Source: Bisporella sp. PMI_857
Taxonomy: Eukaryota > Ascomycota > Leotiomycetes > Helotiales > Helotiaceae
NCBI GenBank assembly: GCA_021307315.1
Contig: JAJSPD010000012.1
Coordinates: 434,001-498,000, forward strand
Reading direction: 5' to 3'
Length of the DNA: 64,000 bases
The position numbers were made by a program, and so were the translations under genes. Positions 43,585-55,572 of the stretch are shown here, one piece after another (position 1 is the stretch's first letter; every line of letters begins with the position of its first letter). The notes beneath the pieces were generated by a model. That model saw nothing but the letters and a program-made list of their open reading frames with translations, did not search any database and was not told the origin of the DNA.

Positions 43585-44316
43585 GTTATTACTTTCAGTT
43601 ACTTGATGCTTTGTTGAGAAAATTACACTGCAACTCTAATAAGGATGGAAGGAAGGAAGCATTGCTTTTATATGAGTCTTCCGTAGTTGCTGGCTGGGAA
43701 CCTGCAAGGCTTACCTTGTTCATTTTGGTAATATGGGTACCGCGCAATATGCACAGTAGCTCACTTTTTTCATGTATACTGTACAAACAGGCTCGTGTGA
43801 TGAAACCAAGTGCGTGATCGACGAGTGGAAGTTGTCAAGATGCAGATGGAGCCCTAAAGGGGCTGATTCAATTCTCGCTTACCCTGCTTACTGTGCTGTC
43901 GTAACACTGCAGCTGACGCCTCAAGGTCGCTCCAGCACATGTCAGTTGCAGCAAATAGCATTGGTTGCCTTGTGGTAGCAATCGGCAAAGTACCTCTGCT
44001 TTCGAAATTATACCTAGAAGGGATATTCTTGTGGCGACAGTCTCATCCTTACCGATTAGAACATCCATGATATGTGAGACGGAAAATAGTGAATTTGATT
44101 CGAGGAGTTTTCTCTCTTCATATCAGGATAACGAAGACTCTCTGCTCCAATGAAGCTTTTCAGTATTGTCGGAAATCATTTCTTTCTAACTCACGTTGCA
44201 AAACCTATTGATTACTGCCGAGCTGTAAGGCGATAGAAGAAAGCCTGTGGCTGCGACAACTAGGATTAAAAATGTTTATCTTGATTATATAGATAGAATT
44301 AAATTGCAATTAGGCA
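43585..44316. other. Intergenic, GT2 promoter region
   Basis: About 730 bp between the GT2 start and the 3' end of the O-fucosyltransferase-like gene. No gene is supported. Confidence 0.45.
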
Positions 44317-45669
44317 TCAAGGCACCGAATCAAAAGTATCCAAATTAACATTCAGTGCCAAAAGTTTTGTGCGCTCATTTCCTTTCAGAGCAGGCACCTC
44401 GTTATCAGGCCATAGTCTTTCCTGTTTTGGTGTTCGTCTGCTATTTACAAGGAGATGGTCTGTGAAGAAATCCTGTTCATCATCTATCGTTCGTGCATAT
44501 GCAACCAAGACTGACATTGTTGACATCATGATGCCTTCAAAGTAGTCTGCTCCAAGCAATACCTCGTACTCCACGACTGCTTTTTGGTCAAAATCCATAG
44601 CACCCAGCTCGTCAAGTAGTGCTTTGTTTTCTGAAAGTATGGTCCACTTGTCAAGAACAGTAAAACCAAATGGGCTAAACCTCTCGCGAAGTCTCGCAAT
44701 GGCCTCTTGCGAGCCACAGCTGACGTACACCGTGTTTATATGCTGGGATGAGACCTTCTGAATACGCCTGCTTTCTTCTAAAAAGAAATTTATTTGTTGC
44801 TCCGCGCTTCCCCATTCCTGTAGCCAGTCCTGTTCTCCTCTAAAATGAAGGCCAATAAAACCATGGCGCAACAGGGTGCTGCGAAGTATGGTTTCACTAA
44901 TCTCGAGTAGCCTCTGATTGAACTTGAGAAGTTTGAAAAGATCTCTTCGGACAGTCCCCATTTCACCGGAGGCGCTATAATTGAAGGCGAGATAAGAATC
45001 ACCGAATTCAACTGCCACTAGATTGTGCTTATTGGGTTTTGAGGCCTTTGCTTCGCGTAGTGTGGTCGCGACAAACGATCTGAATGTCCCAAGGTGGTAA
45101 GTGGGGTCTTCGTATTGGCGATAGATTGTTCGAACAATAGAATTGATTTCACTGGTGTTTCCGCAGGAACGTAGTTGTAGCTGCGGACATTGCTTGCTCA
45201 GTTGTGTTTTAAGGTACTCGATATTCCAATACACATCTGGACAAAAAGATTCTGTCTGACCAGTAACCCAATTGGTACTATCTCGCAGAGTCGAGACTGG
45301 AGGGATGATAAGGCCACTACCAGCATCAATCGCAAGTCGAATACATGTTTGTATGCGATTACGTGCGTTATTTAGACCTCCAGCTACTGAGATTCTGTTC
45401 AAACCAGAGTAACTATGACAGTGAAGCCAAAGCCCATCAACCCACTTTGTTTGGCTACAAAGAGCACTTAGAGCAGTAGGGCTAGTCTCGAGCTCTGTTT
45501 TAATATGTGCTTCGTGTTGGCTAAAGATGAATGATTCATAGGTCTTGCTTGGGTACTCCGAAAGGTACAGTAGAATGCGCGTCTTGCCACTCCAATACAC
45601 TGTCCAGATGAGGAACGCTATTGAAATGGAAGCAACTCTATAGCGAATCTTGAAAAGCATTGTGAGCAT
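44317..45669 (-). CDS. O-fucosyltransferase-like type II membrane protein
   Basis: A single-exon 450-residue protein with a short cytosolic N terminus and one signal-anchor (VASISIAFLIWTVYW), typical of Golgi glycosyltransferases. The segment GLHFRGEQDWLQ contains the HxRxE-like motif that binds GDP-fucose in the GT-B O-fucosyltransferase superfamily. NTVYVSCGSQEA and VEYEVLLGADYFEGIMMSTM resemble the second and third conserved blocks of fungal members. Four cysteines in the lumenal stem (CSQ, HCHS, CPDV, CPQL) may form disulfides. It lies on the same strand as the GT2 gene and about 730 bp from it, so the two may act on the same cell-surface glycan. Fucose specificity is not proven, because fungal members of this fold are poorly characterised. 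Confidence 0.7.
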   Translation of the reverse strand: MLTMLFKIRYRVASISIAFLIWTVYWSGKTRILLYLSEYPSKTYESFIFSQHEAHIKTELETSPTALSALCSQTKWVDGLWLHCHSYSGLNRISVAGGLNNARNRIQTCIRLAIDAGSGLIIPPVSTLRDSTNWVTGQTESFCPDVYWNIEYLKTQLSKQCPQLQLRSCGNTSEINSIVRTIYRQYEDPTYHLGTFRSFVATTLREAKASKPNKHNLVAVEFGDSYLAFNYSASGEMGTVRRDLFKLLKFNQRLLEISETILRSTLLRHGFIGLHFRGEQDWLQEWGSAEQQINFFLEESRRIQKVSSQHINTVYVSCGSQEAIARLRERFSPFGFTVLDKWTILSENKALLDELGAMDFDQKAVVEYEVLLGADYFEGIMMSTMSVLVAYARTIDDEQDFFTDHLLVNSRRTPKQERLWPDNEVPALKGNERTKLLALNVNLDTFDSVP

Positions 45670-48482
45670 CTCATGACTTTGAAGTAATTGCAGAAACTGC
45701 GAAATGAAGGGATTTCAATAACATGGGCTTTGAAACTAGCTCTGACGCGTGCAGAATTTGCTTCAATCGATCTTCTCTCAAACCATTTACCGTCGTGCTT
45801 GGCCCGAGGTACAGTTCAAAGGCCTTGATGAAACTTTACTATTGTGTGAAGTACCTGGCATCATTTACCTTTGCAATCGTATCATGGACCTGGACTCGTA
45901 ATATGCTGACACCCATCATGCATGTCATGTGGGGCAAGCCTTCAAATCTGATACAGGAAAGAGCCATAGGCCTATATATTGAGTCCCCACCGGTAGTAAA
46001 CGATTCTAATTTCATTCTCAATTATGACCAATTATGGCCAATTACCAAAGTCCATCAACGCTATGACCTTTGGGTACTTTGGAATTACTAAGCTCTATCC
46101 AAAGCTCATGTGTCTGGAGTTTATCAACCTACTTCATATAGCGAGTGCCTCCGATCCTTGCACCACTAAGAACTAAATGTACATTTCTGCTTTCCATGTT
46201 TGCATATTATCTGCAGATGTAAGAGCTCTACGGGCGCTTCTGGCGGACTACCTGTTCTGGGTGTCGCTTACGACTCAACAATGTCAGCATGCAGCAACTT
46301 GAATCAAAGAATCACGCCTGCTGAATATACGATTCAAAACCGCCTTTGATCAACAAAGGCTTTCTTAGAAAAGAAATAGTCTCAGGAAGGCCAGAAAACA
46401 TACCTTAGTAGAGAAAGGCACCTGAAGTAGTAACGGTGAGAATAGGAAGTGGTCCAACTCCATTCGGTTTTGCCTGGACGTTCGCCAAGCCAAGAATAAG
46501 CTAGCATAAGTCAAGTTACCTGCCAAGATTCATGGATATAAACTTAGCCCCTATCTTAAGCGATAATCGGCCCACTACATGTTGTGATGATGATCGCCAT
46601 GTCTTTATGTCGAGACCTTACGCAGCTTTCTATCGGGTAGATAAAGGCCCGATCAAAATGTATGTACTAAGTGCAAATTTCTATACGCTTTGGCACAAAA
46701 ACTGGATCATTTCATATGTGAAGGGATTGCATCGCTTTATATTTCATTTCTGGAGTTCATTCCTTCTATGCGAGAGCTTGTTCCGTAATAACCCAGTATT
46801 GCAGTTTAAATACTGAACCCTCAGAGTGTTCCATGCTGATAAAACATGCTCACGTTTTGTTGCGTGAGTGAGCATGACATCTCGCCTTCGGACCACAGAA
46901 GCTCATTATCATAGTGTATACAGTGGCTTGATATGTCGTTCTGCTACATCCCAATTGACCATCTGATCTAGGGTATGATCTTGAGTTTCAAAACCATATC
47001 CTGCCTGATTCAACATGTCAAATTTGAATAGGTCCTTCCGAGTCAACTTACTTGTAAAAAATGCACGTCCAAGTACTTGACAGTTTCCATAAACAGCTTC
47101 ATGAAGTCCACTTTAGTATGATTTTTATCAAATATAAATTTAACTTCCTCTAGGCGCTTTTGTCATGGAGAGTATAAAAGTATATATTAAGTCCTTGTGT
47201 ACATCCCATCTGATCCTTGAGGTCTAACGGTGCGTCTCGAGTTGTCAATGCGCACATATATTCTTCTAGATATCTCATGCCTTTGCTGAGAAAATCCCCC
47301 CCCCCCCCAAAAAAAAGAAAATCAGAGTCTTTGTTCTTCATCTTACCCTTTGGAGCAATTTTAGTTTCTCTAGAATCGAAGAGAGAGCCAAAAGACTTCT
47401 CGGTCTTGACAAATTCACTCAGATTCTGCGCTACAGCTGATATGCGGCAATACTATGGCTTTAAATAATCTAGTACTATCGCTCGCTGGTTCTTAAACTA
47501 TATACACTTGAGTCTTTGTATGCCAAGGCTAGAGAATCGTTATCTACATCGTTTTGCCTCACTTGCCGCAAGAGCTTTGAAGAATGTTGTTTGGACCGCA
47601 TGTAAGGGATACAAGAAGAGAATGATTCATCGGCCTCATTAATAACATACGGACTTTGCTTGACGTATCGCTGATATCATTCCTGGTTCTCATCGCTGCG
47701 ATCTTCTGCGCGTATAGGCGGCTGAAATCCAAGCTTTCTCCTCCACAACTTCGAAGGCCCCACGCTGAGTAGTAGTCATATGGTACAGAGAACAGCTTTG
47801 GATCACAAATCAGAATGGCCAAAGTCTGCAGTGAACATTTGCATCGATGGCGTCTTGGTGAAGTAAAGTTTGACAAGAATTAGTATCGTGTTTGTGACCG
47901 CTACAATGAAGCTGGACGAAGTTTCAGGTGAAGTCTCACTGTGAAGAACTGGTTGCACAATGGATCCGTTGTTCTTAATCAAAGTTCGAACGTTATTGGT
48001 CAAGCTCTGATTCCCAATCTCGAAAGATGATCTATACCGATATCTTATCTTCATATTACCTGTTGGTGCAAGCCATCTTCTCGTATAGCTTGTGGTTACT
48101 TTATTTTGTTCGGGGTAAGGTGAACGATCCCAATAATACCCCACGTTTGGAAGCCATGGACCACAACGGTGTGGTTAGCCTGTAATAATCATGGGGGAGA
48201 TTATAATGGGTTATTTCATCATTATAGTAAACGTGAGGTGCTCTTATCAACATCATATTGTTAGTACAGGATGATTCTAACTGAGCACAGGAATAGGTTT
48301 AAAATGTTTAAATGGCTTATCGCGGGGTAGCTTTGGGATGGACATACTAGATCAGGATTAGCGTGATTATCAAAAGCGGAAGCTCTTTCGACCATAACTC
48401 AATGGTTGACTTTGTATTGCCGTGAGGGACATCAGGTAGACCCCGCTTCGACATAGCTTCTGTTATTAATGTATCGTACCCG
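45670..48482. other. About 2.8 kb intergenic, C/A homopolymer tract
   Basis: No gene is convincing. Two overlapping minus-strand frames at 47559-48144 are open but lack family signal. A C run directly followed by an A run lies at about 47297-47316. The right end must hold the aldehyde dehydrogenase promoter. Confidence 0.4.
47297..47316 (+). repeat. Poly-C/poly-A homopolymer tract
   Basis: About eleven C residues are followed at once by about eight A residues. Such tracts are prone to slippage and to sequencing error, so the exact lengths are uncertain. Confidence 0.7.
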
Positions 48483-50265
48483 ATGTCGTTTGCTCTCCTG
48501 TCGTTGCCCTCTCCTCTTCGTGGAACCTTTTATCAGCAGGCACAACACCTTATCAAAACCAAAATTTCTCAAAGCACTACCTATCATTCGAGAGTAGTTC
48601 CGCCAGAGTGGACGATACCTTGGATTCGCAGATCATTTGGAACTTCAACAAGAAAAATGGCGGACCTTTCCATTGAACTTACTGCTCCTAATGGCAGAAA
48701 ATATACACAACCAACTGGCCTGTTCATCAACAATGAATGGGTTAAGGGCAGTGAAGGCAAAACCATTACTTCCATCAATCCGACGTGAGCCTTCTCTTAG
48801 CCCTTATATACTTAGGGTTTCCTGACACTACCAGGGATGAATCAGAGATTGCAACTGTGCAAGCTGCCTCTGTTGCTGACGTGGATAATGCGGTGAACGC
48901 AGCTCGAAAAGCGTTTAAGGACCCTTCGTGGCGCGATATATCCCCAACCGATCGCGGAAACCTCTTGATAAAACTCTCCGACTTAGTCGAAAAGCATGCG
49001 GAAACCCTTGCTACCATCGAGACTTGGGATAATGGCAAGGTATACGCGGATTCACTAGGAGGTGATGTTGTGGAAGTCCAGGCAGTCTTTAAATACTATG
49101 GTGGCTATGCGGACAAGATTCACGGTCAGGTCATTGACACGGGACCAGCGAAATTTGCGTATACAATTAGAGAACCTGTTGGGGTTTGTGGGCAGATTAT
49201 TCCATGGAACTATCCTCTTGCTATGGCAGCTTGGAAGCTCGGCCCCGCACTAGCCTGTGGTAATACCGTTGTCATTAAGCCCGCGGAGCAAACCCCCTTG
49301 AGCATCCTATATCTTGCTGAATTGATCAAAGAGGCAGGGTTTCCGCCCGGAGTCGTCAATATTATCAATGGCTACGGACGCGAGGCAGGAGCTGCTATCG
49401 CTACACATTTAGGTATTGATAAGGTTGCCTTCACAGGAAGCACTGCTACTGGGAAGGAGATCATGAAGCTGGCATCTATCAACATGAAGAACATTACTCT
49501 TGAGACTGGTGGGAAAAGCCCTTTGTTGGTATTTGACGACGCGGATCTGGAACAGGCTGTGAAGTGGGCACATATCGGTACTTCTTCGTATTCATGAATT
49601 TCTGTACAAAACTAACTACTGAAGGTATCATGTCGAATCAAGGCCAAATCTGTACCGCTACCTCGCGTATTCTGGTTCAAGAATCAACATATGACAAATT
49701 CATTGAGGCTTTCAAGAAGCAAGTACAAGAAGTATCTGTGGTCGGTGATCCATTCGCCGAGAATACTTTCCAAGGCCCACAAGTCACGAAGGCACAATAT
49801 GAGCGTGTCCTTGGATTCGTTCAAGCAGGAAAGGATGAAGGCGCGACGCTCGTTTCTGGCGGCGAAGCATTCACTCAGGGCCCAACAAGCAATAAAGGCT
49901 TCTTCATCACGCCCACAATCTTTGCCGGTGTTAAGCCAACTATGAAGATTTATCGTGAGGAAGTCTTTGGACCCTTCGTTGTGATTGCAAGTTTCAAGAC
50001 TGAGGAAGAGGCGTTGGACTTGGCAAATGATACAACATATGGTCTTGGCAGTGCGGTCTTCACCAAGGATATCACTCGAGCTCATCGTGTCGCAAAGAGA
50101 ATTGAGGCAGGTATGGTCTGGATTAATAGCAGCAATGATTCGGACTTCAGAGTTCCATTTGGCGGAGTCAAGCAAAGTGGGATTGGAAGAGAGCTTGGTG
50201 AGGCGGGCTTGGCGGGATATACTCAAATTAAGGCAGTGCATGTTAACATAGGCACAGTTCTATAA
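48483..50265 (+). CDS. Aldehyde dehydrogenase (NAD(P)+), possible dual targeting
   Basis: Oxidises aldehydes such as acetaldehyde to acids. Exons are 48483-48784, 48835-49577 and 49625-50265, giving 561 residues from the first ATG. Landmarks are IIPWNYPLAMAAWKLGPAL and VVIKPAEQTPLS (cofactor site), FTGSTATGKEI, the general base Glu in LETGGKSP, the catalytic Cys in NQGQICTATSR, EEVFGPFV, and PFGGVKQSGIGRELG. Residues 1-58 form a Ser/Arg-rich, non-acidic leader with SPLRG and IRRSFGTSTRK, like a mitochondrial presequence. A second ATG at 48657 (residue 59), in the strong context AAAATGG, starts MADLSIELTAPNGRKYTQP, the usual start of the cytosolic enzyme. The first ATG has C at -3. Leaky scanning could therefore give mitochondrial and cytosolic forms. 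The gene stands alone. Confidence 0.95.
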
Positions 50266-51000
50266 GAGAGTCGTGATACATAGCTAATATTACCTTGGCA
50301 CGGTGAATACTATTATGAGTAATGGGTAGCTACGAGTAGTAATAATGAGAACAATACCACTCATATGGACTTTGTGACAAATAGTGTTGTTTACTTATCT
50401 CAGTTGGGCAGCTTTCATGGTGTGTGACCAAAATCCTATTAGTCAATCTCTTAATACACCGCATCTACCCTATCAGATATGCTGGCAAGCGGCATATGTC
50501 AGAAGGAAAGTAGCAAAGGTAATAAAAGTATGACTGGCTCTTGCCTTTGTTGGCGAGTTTTGGTATTGAGTGAACTTACGGATAAGCCATCGATCGATAT
50601 TTCTTGTATACTTTAGAGTTTTGCACCACACTGCTTGATTATATCTTCCTAATATATGTCCTTGAAAGCTCTATTCCCTATACATGACATCATCTTTCAT
50701 GTTAATAAATCGCCTTTGCTGCTCAAAGCTAGTTGACATGATAAGAATTGAACCAGAGTATACTCAAACTTCGGATGGATGGTAGATTTATTGGCTAAAC
50801 TCTACCGTGGGTTCTAAACCAAACGCCTGAACCAAACGCCTAAAACACACGCCCAAAAAAGCACACAATAACTCCTAAACTCCGCGAAAATCAACCATGT
50901 ACCCCGATCTAGAAACCTCAACTTGTTCCTTTCCTAGAACTCCAGTTTTTTGTCCCATAGCAATGCTCATCCTCGCAGCATCATCTTAGCACTAAACGGC
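50266..51000. other. Convergent intergenic region
   Basis: About 730 bp between the aldehyde dehydrogenase and the small secreted protein. No gene or repeat is recognised. Confidence 0.45.
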
Positions 51001-51441
51001 TTAAGCCTCCTCCTCTCCCTCCTCCTCAACCTCCGCGAGCGCTTCTCGCGCCGCAATACGTCTTGCAGCCAAGTGTTGACTAACTGCAACCTTCCATTCC
51101 GGATAATCCTCCTTAGTCGGCGTGAATTCAATGTCATTCCCCTTCAACTCGAGCCTCCCATCCTTCATCCCGCTCTTTTGGTAGATCTTGGCCATGGGTA
51201 TGCATGCCTTGGCATTCTTCACCACGAAGGCGGTTGCTCCGAGCGGTTTTACGTTGAGTTTCTCTTTGTTGAGGCAAAGGGCGAACGCGTCGGAGAAGTC
51301 GTCAGAAGAGGGAGGAGTGGTGCGAGCGGCGACCAGGTGAAGATCGCGACGCCTCATGCCGCAGGTCAGAATTGGGACGCAAGAGGCTTGAATGGCGGTT
51401 GCAGAGAGGAGGAGGGTGGTAACTGTGTAGGTGAAATGCAT
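51001..51441 (-). CDS. Small secreted Cys-containing protein, unknown family
   Basis: A single-exon protein of 146 residues that I do not recognise. It starts with a clear signal peptide (MHFTYTVTTLLLSATAIQAS). The mature part has four cysteines (SCVP, TCGM, LCLN, ACIP), enough for two disulfides. It ends in a strongly acidic tail (EVEEEGEEEA). The ATG at 51441 was chosen because it places the hydrophobic core directly after the start; an in-frame TTG lies further upstream. Its size, secretion signal and cysteines fit the broad class of fungal secreted effector-like proteins, but the acidic tail and the central lysine-rich part (KSGMKDGRLELKGND) are not diagnostic. No function is assigned. 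Confidence 0.7.
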   Translation of the reverse strand: MHFTYTVTTLLLSATAIQASCVPILTCGMRRRDLHLVAARTTPPSSDDFSDAFALCLNKEKLNVKPLGATAFVVKNAKACIPMAKIYQKSGMKDGRLELKGNDIEFTPTKEDYPEWKVAVSQHLAARRIAAREALAEVEEEGEEEA

Positions 51442-54400
51442 GGTTGCGAGTGAGGATTGTTGTTTAGAAGAAAACAAGTGATTTAGAAGTATAGAGTACT
51501 TGGTTGAGTAGTGGCTGTGGTTGCGAGGAATGAACTGTTGAGAATGAGGATATTTGAGTAGACATCTTGATGGTTCTTATACCTTCTTTAGATTGCGATT
51601 TGTGACGAAAAAGGATGAGAAATCCTGTGAGCAGCAACTCACATGCAGGATTGTGAAATATTTCCACAGGAAGAGAGCCGCTGGATCAAGCATTTCGGTG
51701 AGGAACCATAGTGCAAACAAATCCTTAGGAGTGGCGAATGGGCCCACTGACACTGCCAGATCTACCTCCCAAAGGCCCCTGCCAATTATCCACTTTTGAA
51801 GCAGAAATTTTAGTTTCATGCTTTGCTTGTGCAAATAAAGGAAAGGGTTTACTCTGGAAATTTTAATCTATGCGTAATGATTGAGGTATGATAATCAGAC
51901 TATGAGAACCTGATCTGTCGCCATCACACCACTTCTCAGTCGCCCGAGTACCAAACCTACTGCTCAATCACCAAAGTATGTAGTCGGGGTATCCGGGTAT
52001 CGGCAAATAGAGGAGACAAGAGCTAGTTTCGCTTAGCCCTATAAACCCCTTAGGTGTTACTCGCTTAATTAGGTCTGATCCGCAGCAGCCAAGCCTCACC
52101 AAGAGTAGATAATCGACTCTCTCCTGCATAACCGACAGCCTCTCTTAACAGGCCAACTGTGGGGCCACAATGCAACTCTACCAATTGAAGGGATGAAGGA
52201 AGATTAGAGTAGGAGCGTGGGTTAATACAACCATGAGGCTGGGCAATATTTATTGATATCTTACATGAGGGATTAGCTTGATCCAGCATATGTTGGTCGG
52301 ACTGGATTCTTTTGTGGATTCGTGACTTTTGGTTAATGCGCATTTCAGTTCGTTTGTTGGAACACAGCGTCGTTGTTGGATCTTTCTGAGTTCCTTGAGA
52401 GGCATGTTTTGAAGCACGGAACGACTGGCAGACGATGGAAGAAAATATTCCTCTCCTATGGTTCCTTTCAGCTTCGATTCTAAGCTATCTATATGCTCAA
52501 TCACTTTATTGGACAACCTCACGCCTCCTCAATAACCTAACATTCTAGAGCTTGCCTCCTCTCCCTTGCCGCCACCACGCAATCCCATTTGATATTTAGT
52601 CACACTTAATGGTTGCGTGAAGAACATCATTGATTCATGATTAACATTTGATAGACGATATTCCAAGTACACCAAATGCGAAACTGCAAGGCATCGAATC
52701 TGCGATAAAGAACATCAAATAGGAATCGTGTCTAGGATGGTGAATATTGCTTTATTTGCCTTCCTCGGAGAACATTAGACAAATGCAAAGTCTCAAGAAT
52801 GTTCAGTCAGTGTTTGCATATCTTCTATACACCAGCACGGCTGCAGAAACCTCACTACCTGCGCAAATACTACCTCCATCCTACTCATCCTATTCAACAT
52901 CCGTACTAACCTCACTCTTCATAAACTTCCCTTTCCTCCCCTTCCTCAGCCACGCAACTTTCTGCTTCTTACTCGGTGTGTCCACCTTACCACCCGTCTC
53001 TCCCTTCTCTCTTCAGGAAAGCATGGACCTATCAGTATCAGTCACAAACCATTACCGATCTTCGTCAATATCAACATGAAGTACAAAAGGCGATAAGAAT
53101 AATGTGAAAGGAACACATGTCGCGCTTCCCATCTCTTCTTCCTCAACCTCTGCCGCCTCTGCGTCACCATCTTACTCGCAATAGCCACCGTATTTCAATC
53201 GGTGAGCCACGGCTTCCATCTGAGAGCCCAAGGGAAACCATAAGTTGCAATTTTCAGACTCTGTGGAGATTAAACTCAACTTCTTAAATGCTTCTCAAAA
53301 CCTCATACCTTGAAGTTGGGTTCTGGGTTAAAAGAAGGGGGTATTTGGGTAAGGATTCTAGCCTGGCGAACAGGGAGACCTGACGAGTCTCACATCTTGT
53401 ACTACACTACGCGGCCGACTAAAGTCACTGATGAGGTGTGGGTAACTGCATGGGAAAAGCGTTATGACTCGGAAGCTGCTTCAAGTACTCCCCGTCAGAA
53501 AGCTTTAACTGGCCCAGTTCTGCTTGAACATCTTTTTCCGCATCTTGAGATCGCTGTGGATAGATGCCAAGGTGCATACGATGCATTTCTCGTATGCCAA
53601 TGGCGTACCGACGATGAAAGTGTTGACCAGGTTGTCACGTCTGCCGAAAGCTGGCGGGGAAGGTAATAACGTCGCTTTGAGTTTCTCTGTAGCAGACTCT
53701 AGCCGCATCTTGGCGTTTTCTGCTTCTGCTTTCAGCTAGCTGTCATGTTTGCTAGGCTCCTCTTTATCGATCAAATCTCGCACATGGTTTAACACTACAT
53801 CAACGGCTTTGATGCCGTCTCGTTGCAAGGAGACTACATTAGTGTTAGCCAAGTGGTTTTGTGCAACATCCAATGAGAAAAATAGGGTTATTGCCTAGGT
53901 CATAGGGTACTTACACTTGTCGTCATACCAAAGATGAAGCCCTTGAGCAAGATTTCAAAGATTATTATACAGCGGCGAGGGGGTATCTTTACTGTAAGTT
54001 TCTTGTCTAACAGGCCACATACCCAGTGCATATCCCAGTTTGTCTGTTGTTTGTCTGTTGAGTAAAGCCTTTGCCATGGGGTAAGACCTGCGCATAATTA
54101 TGCGTGTAGTTGATGTAGGCCATTTGCAGAAGTCCAAAGCCTGCTTCTCCCTTCTCCCCAACACCCTTTAGATTAGATAGCAGGACAGCCTTGCTAGTAT
54201 TAAACGCAGTACAAAGTTTATCCGGCATTTCACAGTAAATCTCCTGTACCATGCGATGACATTCATCTCCATCCAAAGTTGTTCTCTTGAAGCTTCTGCG
54301 GAGTCCCCCCCGAACACCATTAAAGAGAGACTTCACTTCCTCAGTCTTGACAAAATCCTTGGTTATCTTGCAAAGGTTATCACATGGTCTAACATAATCA

Positions 54401-55572
54401 TTTGATCATTGGTGAGAACTCGCTTGATCTTGAATAATGTTTTATTGTTTTGAGTCGCAGCAAGAAAGAAACTTGATAGATGGTGTTTAAACTCGAATTT
54501 TTGTGCTTCTCCTCGAAGAAGTTCGTTAGCTTACCCTTCTTGCCGCCTTAGGCCATGGTTTATATTTTATTGTTGCGTAGTAAGAGTTGTTATTTTTTCA
54601 TGCGATTTATTGCAAACATGTGTATGGATCGGTGTTCGGAAGCTATCTTACGCATACATTCAGGCATTTGTATTGCAGGATAGTGAGCAAACGAATGCAG
54701 AATGAAGTGGTGACTGACATGCGGACTCAATAGATAATCATTCCACGGCTACAACATAGAGTATAAGTGATAGCTATCCTCCACCATGTTGTCAGAGATA
54801 ATGACCTATACTAGTGCATATGTCCCATGAATTGGCATCAGACCATGCAAGATCCTGTTAAAGAGGCCAAGATGCAATAGCGGCTGTAGCATAATACTGG
54901 GACTTATCAAACTCTTCAATCGAGGATCACGCCATGGTAGAGCTACACGGATCCATAAGGAATTGGTGCAGTCAAAATCGAATAAGCATTAATTGAATTG
55001 CAGGAAAAAGGATGCTACGCCTGTACACATTGCGGACACTGGACGGGAAAGGTAGGCATGAAGAGGGGGCCATGTTGCATCGTAGCAGAGTCTGGAGATA
55101 ATGAACGAGTATTATCAATGAAAGTTATTTTAGTACAAAATTGACTCTCATGATAAACGAGTATATCACATTTGCGCTTCACGAAAGGAGAGTCGGATTA
55201 TTCATTTGATGTTCATTGCATCAGGGCCTATATCGTTAAATATGTTCTGCCCAAAGTTTGCCTGCTACGCCTCCCAAATCCAGAAGACTCCCGCTAAACG
55301 AGTAATGCAAGACAAGAGGCAGCTTGAAAAGCATGCCATCATTATACATAAGCTCAAGCCCGTGGGCGAGCACGATACCAGAGCGCGATGGCTCTGGATT
55401 TCCCAACCTAAAAAGTAGCATCTAGAGCATCAAGAGATCTGCGAAAGTGCAAGATCATGACGAAACAGTAGTTCGTTAGACAATGAGGGCTATGTACTGT
55501 GGACTGTTGATGAGCTTTGAGTGAACAAAACCATCGCTAATATATACTGGGAACGATAATCGGCCACAATAT
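51442..55572. other. About 4.1 kb with no convincing gene
   Basis: Open frames at 52747-53079 (+), 53310-53666 (+), 54007-54336 (-) and 55236-55421 (-) are the longest. The frame at 54007-54336 (LRRSFKRTTLDGDECHRM...) and the 118-codon frame at 53310 have a coding feel but no start, partner exon or family that I recognise. They could be relics. Confidence 0.35.
54007..54390 (-). other. Unassigned open frame, possible gene relic
   Basis: An open frame on the minus strand reads VKTEEVKSLFNGVRGGLRR through CEMPDKLCTAFNTSKAVLL and GEAGFGLLQMAYINYTHNYA. The composition is protein-like, yet there is no ATG at a sensible place and the upstream sequence has stops in every frame. A tandem TTTGTCTGTTG pair lies near its 3' end. 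It may be a remnant of a dead gene. Confidence 0.25.
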
